Shown piece after piece: positions 47,101 to 57,980 of a stretch of DNA of 64,000 nt (position 1 is its first letter; every line of letters starts with the position of its first letter). Both the position numbers and the translations under genes were made by a program. The stretch spans positions 248,001-312,000 of the forward strand of contig JAOPHQ010003129.1 in NCBI GenBank assembly GCA_030340625.1. Reading direction: 5' to 3'. Below the pieces are notes generated by a model. The model had not been told where the DNA came from and searched no databases. It saw only the letters and a program-made list of their open reading frames with translations. The DNA is from Merluccius polli. Its lineage: Eukaryota; Chordata; Actinopteri; Gadiformes; Merlucciidae.

Positions 47101-49072
47101 AGGCCTAACCCCTACCTGCTCCTTAACTGTTTCCATGAACATGTTTCCTCATGGTTTCACCAGATGCATCTCTTCACGGTTGCCAAGAGAGCAGCGTGAA
47201 ACAAACACAGGGTCAGGTGAAAAACGGAAAAAGGGGGTAGATTATCATTTCTAAAAAGCAATTACAAAACCAAGCAACTACAAAAACACATTTCACAGCA
47301 CAAAGAAAGGGAGAATGGGATCTCGTGGAGAAATATTAGCCAAGAGTGCAGCAGGTCTCCAGCGCTTTAAAGGCTTTTTGTGCACCTACGCACGCCCACC
47401 AACACACAGCAGAAATGGCGGCTGAGTCATGAGGCTCCAATGTTTTTTCCGTTGGGGGAAAATGTGCTGTAGGCCAACCAGGAGCAAGATGTCATCTTCT
47501 CTGTCTTCACTAATCAGGCTTTTCGCTCGTACTTTCCATTCCCTCTGTACTTTCCTCTGGCTATGAGGGTTTTTTGTGTTTTTTCCCGTTTGGCTGGCGT
47601 GTGGACCGATTTGTTTTTGAGTGTTGTGTGGATTAATAGCAAAAAATAAATCAAAACGTTTTTTCTAATTCCCGTCCTAACCTGTCCCGGCTTGCCACCC
47701 CCTCATCCCCTTGGTCTTTTCGGGGGGGGAAAACACACACAAAAAAACCCAGTTTTTTAATAGCTGGAGTGAAATGTAATTTACTGCCCCGTGTTCCCGT
47801 GTCGGAGCAGAGCTGGCTGTGCAGCGGCCATTAAGGCCTCCTCCTCCCCGCTGCACCTGCCCGCTATTTCCACTATTCATTTTGAGACGACGGTGAAGTC
47901 GTGTATTTTTTTTTTTTCTTCTCCACGCTTGCAGGTGTGTTAATCACGTTATGCTGGGAAGCATTCCAGCCTTTCCAGCTGGACATATGAGGGGAGGACC
48001 TCCATAGGAGGACCTACAGCCCGGTGGCGCCCCTGGCGCGAGATTTTTATTCACGATAAATCTTGCGCGCGCGCATGCGCATACACGCGCTACGCAATTA
48101 AACCATATCAGTATTTACATATTGTGTTACAAATAAAGATTGTATTGCTACACGATTTGGAAAAGTATATTCAATAACGGGATAGAGCTAAAATACGGCA
48201 TGTTAGAGCGATCTTAATTTGTGGTGGAAAACCTTGATCTCTCAATGATCAGACGGTTTGACTTAATAGCAAAAATGATTAGGTTTATTCTTAATAGTGA
48301 AGTAATGACAGAAAGCAAGAAGAGAAAATAATCAAAGAAAAACATCAGCTGATGGGTCCCACAATACGGCGTGCATATAATGCCTGTCAGAGAGTGAGAG
48401 CCCTGTATGTATGTATGTATGCATGCATGCATGCATGCATGCATGCATGTTCAGGGAACAGGCTGTACCAATTAAGGCAACAAAGCAATTCAACAGAGCA
48501 AATAACATGTTTTATTAATTGCAAACCTGAAAGTGTGCGTGGTGCACAGGCTCCATTAGAAATGCAGGCTTTTTTTGTGAACCCCAAAAACCACAATGGA
48601 CAGGCGCTCTGCAGAGATAACAGGTTGGCATGGCGGCCGACAGCAAGGAAATTATAACCAGTTGGCACAGCGGCCCTTTTAGACATAGTTTGTTTTTCGC
48701 TCCGTTCCGCTATTACAATCCTGGCAGAACCAGTATGGCACGGCTTCTCATCAGTGTGTAGAGTTAAAATGACGTTAGACTCAGGCGGATACGTTGGTGT
48801 CTAGTGATTGGTGAGTGGAGGAAATGTCAGACGATGATGAAGATGGAAATTAAGTGTAACGAGTTGACGGTTCTGTCTGCTATCAGGCAGGCTGCAGCTC
48901 ATCAGAAACCCCCACTTCCCTTGAAAATCATGTGCAGGCCAAGGCCTACTGGGGTCCCCATTCCCCACTGGGGGGGCCAATTCCCGACGGGCCCCTCCCC
49001 GCCCTGGGCCCTGCGCCCTGGTGCATGCTGCACCGGCTGCCCCGGCTGCACGCCCTATATACTGTATATATA

Positions 49073-49128
<56 letters not shown>

Positions 49129-50823
49129 TGTATATATGCCATTGCTACTGCTTTGCTCTGGGCCACTTCAAGCTATGAGTTCACATGGGCTGACATCAGA
49201 CCATTGTTAAGCAGGTGTGCACCCAGGTTTGGTTATCTAGTGTTTGAAACACACCATGCAGCACTCGCGGGTCTCATGGTTTACGCTCCATAGTAGAATT
49301 TGACATTTTACCTTTCATCTCTACAGCTCATGATATGTTGTATTTCTCTGCATTCTTATTTAAAGAAAGTTATCTCTCTTTGTTCTTACCTTAAAGTGAT
49401 GGACAGGATCTAAAAACCTAAAATAACCATAACATAATACAGAGGAATGTATCCACTACACACCTACCGAATATCCTGTCAGGAAAATGTATATTCATAT
49501 ACAGGTACATCTCAAAGTCGGCTAATGAATCATTGGAGAGAAACCATTGCCGATCTGGCAGACCTGTTGACATTGGCAGGGACATGCCCCTCTAGTGTCC
49601 CTACTGAAAGCTGCGCCCCTGACTGGGTTCGATCCCCAATTCATCCTGTGTTCCCGCCTTTTACCTCTGACGCGATCTTGATGAGCGCCACATCCAGCTT
49701 CTGGTCCACATCCTTGACGGTGGCGTCGTAGCGCGCGCCGCTCTTCAGCTCCACTCTGATTCGCTGCTTGTTGGTGAGCACGTGGGCGTTGGTGACAATC
49801 CACCCGTCCTGAGACACGATGAACCCTGAACCGCTCGACACGGGGACCTCCTGGTCAGAGAACGGCACACTGTGTGCAGGGGGGGGGGAGTATTAAGTGA
49901 AAGAGATGAAGAGATGTAGGGGTGGGGAGGAGGAGGAGGAGGGGGGGAGAGAGAGGGAGAGAGGGAGAGAGAGGGAGAGAGATGAAGCGAAAGTGGGAGG
50001 GGATGTAGTGAAAGACAGTGAGGGGGGATGAAGAGAGAAGGAGGGGAAGAGATGGAAAAAGAGATGAAGTGAGAGACAGAGATTGACAGGGAGATAAATG
50101 GAGAGATGAAGAGGGAGAGAGACAAAGAGGGGAAGAAATGGAGAATGATTATTTGTGGAGGACGATGGCTACAGTGTACCGGTACTGATCTATAAGACTG
50201 CCTTCTACTCCTCATATTTACTTTTCAGTCACGTCGCAGATGCTTTCATCCAAAACAGTAATTATAGTGAATTCAGATCAGGTCATTAAAGGGATAGTTT
50301 GGATTTTTTTGAAGTGGGGTTGTATTAGGTACTTATCTAGAGTCAGTGTATTACCTACAGTAGAAGGTACTTATCTAGAGTCAGTGTATTACTACAGTAG
50401 AAGGTACTTATCTAGAGTCAGTGTATTACTACAGTAGAAGGTACTTATCTAGAGTCAGTGTATTACTACAGTAGAAGGTACTTATCTAGAGTCAGTGTAT
50501 TACTACAGTAGAAGGTACTTATCTAGAGTCAGTGTATACAGTAGAAGGCGGTCGGCGCGCCCCCAGTTTGGAGAAGCAGACGCCTAAAAAAAAAAGGCCC
50601 ACCTAAAAAAAATCCAATCTAAAAAATCCAAACAATCCCTTTTAAGGAGCAGGTAGGGGTCAGGGGGCATCTTGCTCCAGGATGCCTACACCTGATGCCT
50701 ACACCACTAGACGGTCCTGGTACCTTCTGAAGAGCTCCAGGTGGACCACGGCCGGAGCGATCTTGTCCACCACGTCTGCGATGAAGTTGAATTTGTAGCG
50801 CATGCTCTCTGGATGCCTGGTGC
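41083..50823 (-). CDS. htra4: HTRA-family serine protease, exons 2 onward
   Basis: Eight minus-strand exons: 50823-50724, 49869-49665, 45353-45159, 44707-44675, 43778-43664, 43370-43313, 42986-42900, 41251-41083; 320 codons plus the 5' partial codon, all phases close. They encode the trypsin-like domain with the triad His (TNAHV), Asp (DVALIKI) and Ser (YGNSGGPLVNL, a 33-bp exon as in HTRA1/3/4), the LGRSSDLRPGEFVVAIGSPF core, and the PDZ domain (FPDVTSGVYVYEV, LRINGRSVETTQDV), ending PEEIDW. HTRAs are secreted trimeric proteases that degrade matrix and TGF-beta-related proteins. Adjacency to TM2D2 in convergent orientation is the mammalian HTRA4 arrangement, hence the symbol; sequence alone fits HTRA1/3/4. 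Exon 1 (signal peptide, IGFBP, Kazal) was not found up to 64000. Confidence 0.92.
41280..41830. repeat. CA-rich compound microsatellite, htra4 last intron
   Basis: Imperfect CACACA/ACATACAC runs with repeated ggcacatacactactatacac and gtgacacatacacaac blocks. ORFs here are artefacts. Confidence 0.9.
42595..42795 (-). mobile_element. Most complete tRNA-derived SINE copy, htra4 intron
   Basis: Minus-strand head with GTGGTTAGGGTGTTGGACTC and GGATTCAATCC, a body through CCTAAACCCCAACCTGCTC, and a 3' tail resembling AAGTCGTTTTGGATTAAAGC, the tail common to fish LINE/SINE partners. Confidence 0.65.
42820..42890. repeat. (GT)n microsatellite next to htra4 PDZ exon
   Basis: GT-rich repeat whose right edge is about 8 bp from the exon donor at 42899. 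Confidence 0.85.
44160..44440. repeat. CCCTA/CCCCAC low-complexity array, htra4 intron
   Basis: Irregular tandem of CCCTACTCTA, CCCCACC and CCCTACC units, about 280 bp. Confidence 0.9.
45356..45404. repeat. (GA)n repeat forming an htra4 acceptor tract
   Basis: GAGACAGAGA repeat; on the transcribed strand it is a pure CT-type polypyrimidine tract ending in the acceptor of the exon at 45353. Confidence 0.9.
45690..45810 (+). mobile_element. tRNA-derived SINE copy, opposite orientation
   Basis: Same family as 42595-42795 but plus-strand: GGACTCCCAGCC, CCCTAACCCCTACCTG, CCTTAATAAGCTGCATCTG. B-box region is lost by a short internal deletion. Confidence 0.5.
46450..46752. repeat. 22/25-bp CACCTGGACCACCAC minisatellite
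   Basis: About 13 units of CACCTGGACCACCACACCT with or without an extra CAC. The plus-strand Pro/His/Thr ORF across it is an artefact. Confidence 0.95.
48404..48448. repeat. (TATG)n/(CATG)n repeat
   Basis: Three TATG units followed by about eight CATG units; self-complementary and cruciform-prone. Confidence 0.9.
49062..49135. repeat. (TA)n microsatellite
   Basis: About 30 TA units flanked on both sides by ACTGTATATA. Confidence 0.95.
49878..50140. repeat. G/GA-rich tract upstream of htra4 protease exon
   Basis: Purine-rich GGAGAGA/GGGGAGG sequence. It gives the minus strand a long pyrimidine run ahead of the acceptor at 49870. Confidence 0.85.
50325..50545. repeat. About 40-bp minisatellite, htra4 intron
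   Basis: Five to six units of GGTACTTATCTAGAGTCAGT plus GTATTACTACAGTAGAA. Confidence 0.95.
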
Positions 50824-51604
50824 CTATGTCAAAGCAACGCAACATGTCAACACAACGCGACACGTCAACACAACGCTACACATCTCAACTCAAAGACACA
50901 CATACATACTGTACAATTATACTCTGCACATTACTGCTTTTTGCACTTCTGGTTAGGTGTGTAACTACATTTGGTTGTCTCTGTACTTGTACCCTTTGCA
51001 ATGACAATAAAGTTGAATCTAATCTAATGTTTATGTTGGGATGCATGGAAAAATAGAAGTCCACTGCACTACCTTTTTGGCAAGTGGTGGCACACCCACG
51101 TTCAGCAACATTCCACAGATTCATTTGTAAAATCCCAAATAATTTTTTTGCATGGCTTCAACACACACACATGCGCACACACATGCGCACACACACAGCA
51201 TGGGGAACGACATAGCTCAGGCAGTTTCTGACACCCGTCTCCTCTGGGGGGAGGAACCTCTGTAAATCAGATCTCCTCTTTCTATCTGATTTATCTCCTC
51301 CGCCGCAGGCCAAACCTTTCTGACTCAACAAGAACTCACACAAACTCCCTCTGAATACAGCCACAATACACCGCGGCCCTGCTGTCACACAGCAACTACA
51401 CACTAAACACTTATCGTTATATGCAAATGACTGGAGATGGAGATGGTGGCGTCGATTACCAAGAACGGTCTTGTTGAAGAAATGTGAAGAAGTTTGCTGT
51501 TTAACCACAAAGATTAAAGAAAGAAAGTGGAGATTAGATTCTTTAGTGTCAGGGTGGAAGGCACGCTAGGCCAGTGTGTGGATGCCAGAGTTGCATCTCA
51601 AACG

Positions 51605-51855
51605 TGTTGTTCACCATCATCATCAACCTTTATTTAACCAGGCAGAAAATTGCTAAGAATAAATTCTTATTTGGGCAATGGCCTGGTAGGAGGTGAAGGA
51701 CCTCCTAAGGGGCAAAGGGAGAGGGGAAGTACAAAGGACAACATTAAAATATAGACAGTAAAAGCACATATGACAACAGTGATGCAAAATATAAAAGACA
51801 TAGCGACAATTAGTTTGACATAAGCAGTGACATACAACATAGTGACAATTAGACA
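51605..51855 (-). mobile_element. 3' end of an L2-like LINE
   Basis: On the minus strand, a 3' UTR ending TGCCTGGTTAAATAAAGG followed by TTGATGATGATG. This is the typical L2/Rex1 end with a microsatellite tail. It belongs to the same insertion as the RT fragments at 53941-55195, split by the Penelope-like element. Confidence 0.6.
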
Positions 51856-52013
51856 AAAGGAGAGCTGGAGCGCTACGGGTATCCCTTGTATCCTCTGGTG
51901 CTCTTGGAAGGGTTAAAAGTTCATATGTAGTTTGGAAAAAGATTCCAGGTCCAGGCACTCAGTAGGATGCAAAAAAGTATCATTTATTTGTTAGGGCTAA
52001 ACCATTAAAAAAA

Positions 52014-52050
52014 CGCCAACGCGTGTCGGCTCATCAGCCTTCATCAGGGT
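52014..52050 (-). ncRNA. Hammerhead ribozyme-like motif, core mutated
   Basis: On the minus strand: CTGATGA (52047-52041), stem II GGCT/AGCC around GATG, then GACA where the consensus has GAAA (52027-52024), then a 3-bp stem III CGC-GTTG-GCG and the cleavage triplet GTT (52014-52012). Penelope-like elements are known to carry such minimal hammerheads in their terminal repeats. The A-to-C change in the core should weaken or abolish cleavage. Stem I pairing is unclear. Confidence 0.6.
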
Positions 52051-52603
52051 GTTTGGAACAAGAAGTCTGGGCATAATTATAGCATTGGTTTCAGGTGTGC
52101 CGATGAGGCACTTGCTATACATTTCTTAAGCCACTAGGGGCAGTCATTTTAGTCAAGCAGGTCAAAAATACAACAAATACAACAAGACAGTTGGAAAAAC
52201 CAATTGGAAAACTAGCAATGACATCATTCCAAAATTTTCTTCATAAGCAGTAAACAAAATTGAACAAATATGAACACACCATTTAATTCATAGTCAAGAT
52301 CACGACAGCAACTCTAAAGACTCTAAATGCATTCCATGCATGTATCAAAAGCCATAACAGTTACATACATAACAGTTCATAATCAAGATATCAACAGTAG
52401 TTCTAAAACTTTGATGCAGGCCTACTCCACACATGTATCAAAAGTCCATAAAGCACAAATCACGGTCAGGATTACAACAGTAATTCTAAAACCTGAATGT
52501 ATTCTAAACAAAGTTCATAGTTCAGGTTATTCTAAAATGTACTCCACACAGCAACATATCAAACAGTATGAGCTGACCAATTGTTCTGAAGGCCCACAGT
52601 AGA

Positions 52604-53765
52604 CTACAAAAAAGGTGAAAGATCAAAATCTTCATTGAGACCTGGATGGCTAGTAGCCCTCAGGGAATAGATCCAATATGTCTCCCTCTGTTTAAGGCGT
52701 TAGATTTTATCCCCACCCCTGGCATCAAGGCGAATCGACTCGATGCCAGTTACTCTTAATGTTGAATCCCTCCCATGATTAGCTTCTGCATAATGTTTGG
52801 CCATTGGGTAATTCATATTTTTAGTTCGAATGGCGTACCTATGTTCAGCTACCCTGTCTCTTAATCTTCTTTTGGTTAGGCCTACATAGAAACAACCACA
52901 AGGACATTCTAATCGATAGACCACGTGAGTAGTGTTGCAATTTATAAAACTGTTAACAGAATAGGTCTTATTATGGAAAACATCAATAAATCTGTCAGTT
53001 TTAACCATATTCTCACAATAATTGCAATTGCCACAGGGGAAGTTTCCCTTGGGTTGGCAAAGCCAAGTTTCACGTTTTGGAGCAGGGAGGTGACTTCTCA
53101 CTAATTTGTCTTTAATAGTAGGGGCCCTTCTAAAACTAATCCCAGGGGGTTCAGTGAATATTTCCCGTAGGGCTGGGTCACATTCAATGAGGTTCCAGTT
53201 CTTCTTTATGATATGTTTAATCTGGACAGCCTCTTTGCTATAGCGGGTGACAAAATAGGGTTTCTGAGTTGACACTTTTGGGAGTCTAGACCTAAGCAGA
53301 CTCTTCCTCTCAAGCGCTTGTGCTCGATTATGAGCTTGAACGAGAGTTTGGGTTTGATACCCTCTCTGTCGAAAACGCTGCTGCATATCCACAGATTGAT
53401 GCATAAAGTCCTGATCTGAGTCACAGATACGCTTTAATCTTTGTATCTGTCCATAGGGTATGTTAGTAATAAGCCATGGCGGGTGAAAGCTATCTGCATG
53501 GAGTATAGTATTCCGATCTGTTGCCTTTCTGAAAATCGACGTATGCAAAAATCCCTCATTGTCTTTAGAGATACGTAGATCCAGAAAGTTTATGGCTTGC
53601 AGATCATACTCCAGACTAAGTTTTAGGTTCTCATTTAGGCTGTTTACATAACCATGGAAGTCTAGAAGTTCTTTTTCTGTGCCCGAAAAAAACAGTATCA
53701 CATCATCAATAAATCTACCCCACCACAAAACTTTATCTCTGAAAGGGTTGACTTGCGAGAAGATA
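52604..53765 (-). pseudogene. Penelope-like RT + GIY-YIG endonuclease remnant
   Basis: The minus-strand frame opens in the RT palm with GRFIDDVILFF (the catalytic xxDD box), then INFLDLRI and the thumb region. A linker with CGNCNYC, typical of Penelope-like elements, precedes the GIY-YIG endonuclease (VVYRLECPCGCFYVGLTKRR, RVAEHR, KHYAEANHG). A TAA at 52700-52698 interrupts the frame after ARGGDKI; beyond it the same frame continues RLKQRETYWIYSLRAT and ends at a TAG at 52606-52604, as expected for the family C-terminus. The N-terminal RT fingers are absent. Upstream codons as far as 53896 belong to the host LINE UTR, not to this protein. Confidence 0.88.
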
Positions 53766-53940
53766 TAGTGATATAGTGACAATTCGTTTGACGTACAGCA
53801 GTGACATCGGCATAGTGACAGTTGATTTGACAAACAACAGTGACGTATAGACAGTGTTAATAGACAACCATAGGATAGAGTCACATGGTACCACACAGCG
53901 ATGACGGACGGTAAGGAAGGAGCCGGTGAAGGTGACAGGA

Positions 53941-54440
53941 TCAGAGAGAGCTTGGGCTGAGACAGCTGCAGGTATACTTTATGGATTTTGTTATGACATG
54001 TTTGAAGGAGCTGACAGCGGTAAAAGTTTGCAACTGTAGGGATTTTTGAAGTTGATTCCAGCTGTCCGCAGCCGCAAACTGGAAGGAGGAACGGCCCAGG
54101 GAAGAGTATGCCCTAGGGGCATTTAACAGAACGAGTGGAGCAGAACGAGTGGTGTGTGTGTGGGGGGGGGGACGCAGATGCAAAAGCTGCGTTAGGTAGG
54201 GGGGAGTGAGACCTAAGAGGGTTTTGAATACCAGCATCAACCAGTGGATGTTGCGCCTGATTTCCAGGGTTGTGCAGTTTGCCAGGGTGTAAAGATCGCG
54301 GTGATGGGCCGCTCGAGTGCTCCTTTGCAGGCGGACCTGTAGATGGCATCGCCTTGATCGAAAAGTGGTAGGACATTAAGCTGGACCAGGGAGCGTTTGG
54401 CAGAGGCAGTGAAAAAGGAGCGGTTTCAGTAAAGAAAGCT
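53941..54440 (-). pseudogene. L2-like LINE ORF2 C-terminus
   Basis: Minus strand: MLVFKTLLGLTPPYLTQLL, then RSAPLVLLNAPRAYSSLGRS and FQFAAADSWNQLQ, the standard tail of L2/Rex1-like ORF2 proteins. Upstream, out of frame, are pieces such as DAIYRSACKGALERP. Frame-shifted and dead. Confidence 0.75.
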
Positions 54441-54583
54441 GAGTCTGGCTTTCACTTTTGAATGCAAAAGGGACAGGTGCTCACTGAACGACAGGCTGCT
54501 ATCAATCCAGATATTTATAGGAGGACACCAGATCAAGTTTTTGGCCATCAGCGGCCAGAATGGTACCATATTGGGCGGCACGC

Positions 54584-55195
54584 TTACGACCAAACCACAT
54601 GACCTTGGTTTTGCTGGAGTTCATGGCTAGGCCGCGTGCAGAGAAGCCAGCCTGTATGGATTGAGTTGCCAGCTGATTTAACTATGTCGTTTATGTATAT
54701 TGAGAAGAGGACTGGGGCTAAGATTGAGCCCTGTGGGACACCTTTTGAGAAAGACCGGGGTTGCAACGAGATGCAGTCAGATTTCACAAATTGGGAGCGT
54801 CCGGTGAGGTAGCTATCGAACCAGACTAACGAGCTATTTGAAACACCGATGGAATTTAGGCGTATCAAAAGCTGTTTGTGAAATACAGTGTCAAAGGCCT
54901 TAGCTAGGTTGATGAAGATGGCCACACAGTGTTGCTTGGAGTTCAGAGCACTGACAATGTCATTAAGTGCTTTGAGAGTCGCAGTCTCACAACTGTGGCC
55001 TGAGCGAAACCCAGATTGAAAATCAGACAGAATGTTGTTGGTGTTCAGGAAGCGTACCAGCTGTTTGCAGATCAGCCTCTCCAGTACTTTTGCTATGCAA
55101 GGTAGGATGGAGATAGGGCGATAGCAGTTGGGGTCATCTTGATTTCCCCCTTTAAATAAGGGCCGTACTGTTGTAGGTTTACCCTCCCTATCGGA
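54584..55195 (-). pseudogene. L2-like LINE reverse transcriptase fragment
   Basis: Minus strand: KGGNQDDPNCYRPISILP, FQSGFRSGHSCETATLKAL, AIFINLAKAFDTVFHKQLL, and GVPQGSILAPVLFSIYI. The Asp of the first RT motif is replaced (FINLAKAFD, normally FLDLSKAFD), and the ADD box that should follow SAGNSIH is missing because of a deletion at about 54650. It extends left into the C-terminal piece. Confidence 0.85.
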
Positions 55196-55204
55196 AGCAT
55201 ATAG

Positions 55205-55870
55205 ATTAAATCATGTTTCCAACTCTATCTGAAGTGATAGGGTGAATCATGTTTCCATCTCTGTCTGAAGTTATGCGGTTAATCATGTTTCCGTCTCTAG
55301 CTGAAGTTATGGGGTGAATCATGTTTCCATCTCTATCTGAAGTGATGGGGTGAATCATGTTTCCATCTCTATCTGAAGTGATGGGGTGAATCAAGTTTCC
55401 ATCTCTATCTGAAGTGATAGGGTGAGTCATGCTTCGATCTGAAGTGATGGGGTGAATCATGTTTCCATCTCTATCTGAAGTGATAGGGTGAGTCATGTTT
55501 CGATCTGAAGTGATGGGGTGAATCATGTTTCCATCTATATCTGAAATTATAGGGTGAAAAACGTTTTCATCCATCTATCTGAAGTGGGTGAATCATGTTT
55601 CCATGTCTATCTGAAGCGATGGGGTGAATCATGTTTCCATCTCTATCTGAAGATAGGGTGAATCATGTTTCCATCTCTATCTGAAGTGATAGGGTGCATC
55701 ATGTTTCCATCTCTATCAGAAGATAGGGTGCATCATGTTTTGAACTCTATCTGAAGTGATGGGGTGAATCATGTCTCTATCTCTATCTGAAGTGATAGGG
55801 TGAATCATGTCTCCATCTATCTGAAGTGATGGGGTGAATCATGTTTCCATCTCTATCTGAAGTCGTTCTG
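55205..55870. repeat. 36-bp minisatellite
   Basis: About 19 units of GAAGTGATGGGGTGAATCAT plus GTTTCCATCTCTATCT, with shortened variants of about 21 and 32 bp. It starts where LINE similarity ends. The minus strand stays open (DGNMIHPITSDR repeats) only because 36 is a multiple of three. Confidence 0.95.
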
Positions 55871-57670
55871 CCTTCATTAAACACTGTGCCTCCAATTGCA
55901 CTCTTAGAAACATTTAGTAATACAAATACCAAATATAAGTAATGCAGTATGTTGCCAGTTTCACTAATGAGAATGTAATGTACATAATTGGTTTGACACA
56001 GAAAAACCTGTGTGTGTGTGTGTGTTACAAATTATTATTATTTTTTAAATATATCCTGCCAAACACGCCCATACTAATAAGGCACTCCTGTGCATTTGCA
56101 CGCACTAATTATCTTATACCTAATCGGCAATTTACATCTCAGTTCAGTGACTAGCAATGTGGATGAGCACAAGCCAGACATTCAATGAATGAGTGAGTTC
56201 TACTTAGTGTAGAGGAGTACAAAACGCACTGCAGGACTTTCTGGAACGGGAACTTATTCACCACTGCAGTCCGTGGTCACAAACCATTGAGGATTTAAAA
56301 ACACAGATTGGTGTGCAAACATGTGATTGGTTATGGAGCAGGAAGAATTATGAATGGACATGACCGCTTATTGGTCAGCCAACACACATTGCATAGAGAG
56401 ATTAGCTGACAACTGCATTTATTACTTAACATCTAAATAATGGAGGAGACAGTGAAGCAGCCAAGATGGACGCTCTGGCCATCATCTACATGACAACCAA
56501 AGTGATGCTGACTCATCTAGGAGCATAGCATTCAGATGTTCTCCTTCCTTGTCATCTGTCTCCACGATGGCTGTTTCTTGCTGAGTAACTTTTCTAGATA
56601 GTAAATTCTACAATTTATAGAAATGTCAAAATCAGGGATCTCACCTAATGATTTTAATGACAGATGAGTGATATTTTCCTTTAGTGCCGTGGCCTTGTCA
56701 GAACTGGAAACTCCCTATCACTATTACTTGCCTACATAAAAAGGCCCAAGATACAATCCATTGCGATCTCCTAAGGAGATAACATGCACGTCTAATCTCT
56801 TCATTAATACCCGATACGCCAGTGATTCAGAAGGTCTCTTTCCTTGCGCCATTTAAATATTGAACTGGGGGCAACAATACTCTGCATCTTCATCCTCCTC
56901 CCTCTTTCTTCATCACTGGAGTCCACTTGGTCTGAGAGCTACAGTCCTCACCACTGTTGCCTTCACAAAATGTTGGAGGACTCAATAAAAAAACTTCTGT
57001 TTTCTGTGGGGAAGAAAGCCGTCAGGATCTGTTGGCATAGTTTGCATTGTTTTGTTGTGCAAACGAGTTGGTGGGTTGTTGCATTTCATATTTTATTTTG
57101 TTTGGAAAAATGAGCCATGGTTTAAAATAAATAAATAAACGAAGGCTGCTTTAAAATGTAATCCTATCAGAAAAAAAATGGGAAAGATGAATAAAGAACA
57201 GATTGCCAGAGCTGCACATCGCCTTTGAGTGGCCAATGGTGCTTTGGAAAGACGTGAAAGAAGTGAAACTCGTTTCACTTCGACAAGGTGAATGAATGAG
57301 GACTGATTACCTGGTGAACAATTAGGAGGATGAGAGACGCTTATATTTTAGTGTGGGTGCATTTGATCTTGAAGGGGTTTTGACAAAAGTTGTAATTTTG
57401 TGCCCAGATCTACCCAAGTGAGTTTTGTGTCTTTTTGTAGAGCTCTTGTTACCGTTGTAAATAAAACTAAATAGTGTGTTTGTTTCATATTATGTGAGGA
57501 GACAATGAAAGGTAATGAAGGAGTGTTGTAGCAGTAGAAGAACGTGTCTCGTTTCTCCATGGAAATTAAGCTCAAGTTGACACAAACGCAGCAGCAATCA
57601 GAAAAATCTACAACTGTCTTCATTAAATTACCTCTTGGTGTTTTGCCTTGACCATACACTACAGTTTGAT
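55871..57670. other. No gene or defined repeat seen
   Basis: Mostly AT-rich single-copy-looking sequence; a short GT repeat at 56012-56026. Could be htra4 intron 1 or intergenic. Confidence 0.45.
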
Positions 57671-57675
57671 GGACA

Positions 57676-57980
57676 TAGTGCTGGGCGATATGGGAAATAG
57701 GCATTGTCTCAAGAATCATGGATTTGTTTGCTTATGAATTCAGGATCTCCTCCTAAACAGTTTTCTCCTTCCTCTCTGAAATATTGATAAACTTTCTGAA
57801 AAGCAATTCTCAACCGAATTGTATTTAGACAACAAAACTGGGTTTGTGAAGTCTTTGTAAATGTTATGAACATAAATATATAACTACACATGAACACATA
57901 ACATACATTATATAACATTAATATATAATAAGCATGCATGCAAAAACAAATATATCATATTTAATCACCATCCAGCCCTA
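57676..57980. mobile_element. MITE with AGNGCTGGGCGATA-type ends
   Basis: Left end tagtgctgggcgatatggga; right end, mirrored, TAGGGCTGGATGGTGA. AT-rich interior of 300 bp, no ORF. Resembles the many hAT-like MITEs starting AGGGCTGGGCGAT. Confidence 0.5.

Larger units (their letters stand above)
46760..49660. other. htra4 intron sequence, repeats only
   Basis: Lies between htra4 exons at 49869-49665 and 45353-45159. Holds a LINE-tail-like piece (46975-47035), a SINE fragment (47105-47130), a TATG/CATG repeat (48404-48448) and a TA repeat (49062-49132). No exon supported. Confidence 0.55.
51856..53765 (-). mobile_element. Penelope-like retroelement, 5'-truncated
   Basis: Bounded by copies of the L2 LINE 3' UTR: related sequence (CATAGTGACAATTAG-type) occurs on both sides at about 51838 and 53775. 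Holds the 3' part of a Penelope-like ORF (53765-52604) and a downstream segment with a hammerhead-like motif (52011-52047). Boundaries are accurate to about 30 bp. Confidence 0.75.

Noticed and set aside
51158..51508. Cys-containing minus-strand ORF as the htra4 IGFBP exon
   Set aside because: The cysteine pattern does not match IGFBP or Kazal, there is no signal peptide, and no donor joins it in phase to 50823.
53770..53896. N-terminal extension of the Penelope-like protein (MWYHVTLSYG)
   Set aside because: These codons fall in L2 LINE 3' UTR sequence also found on the other side of the insertion.
55206..55574. 122-codon DGNMIHPITSDR-repeat protein
   Set aside because: Same cause: a 36-bp unit. 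There is no start context or flanking exon, and unit-length variants break the frame elsewhere in the array.
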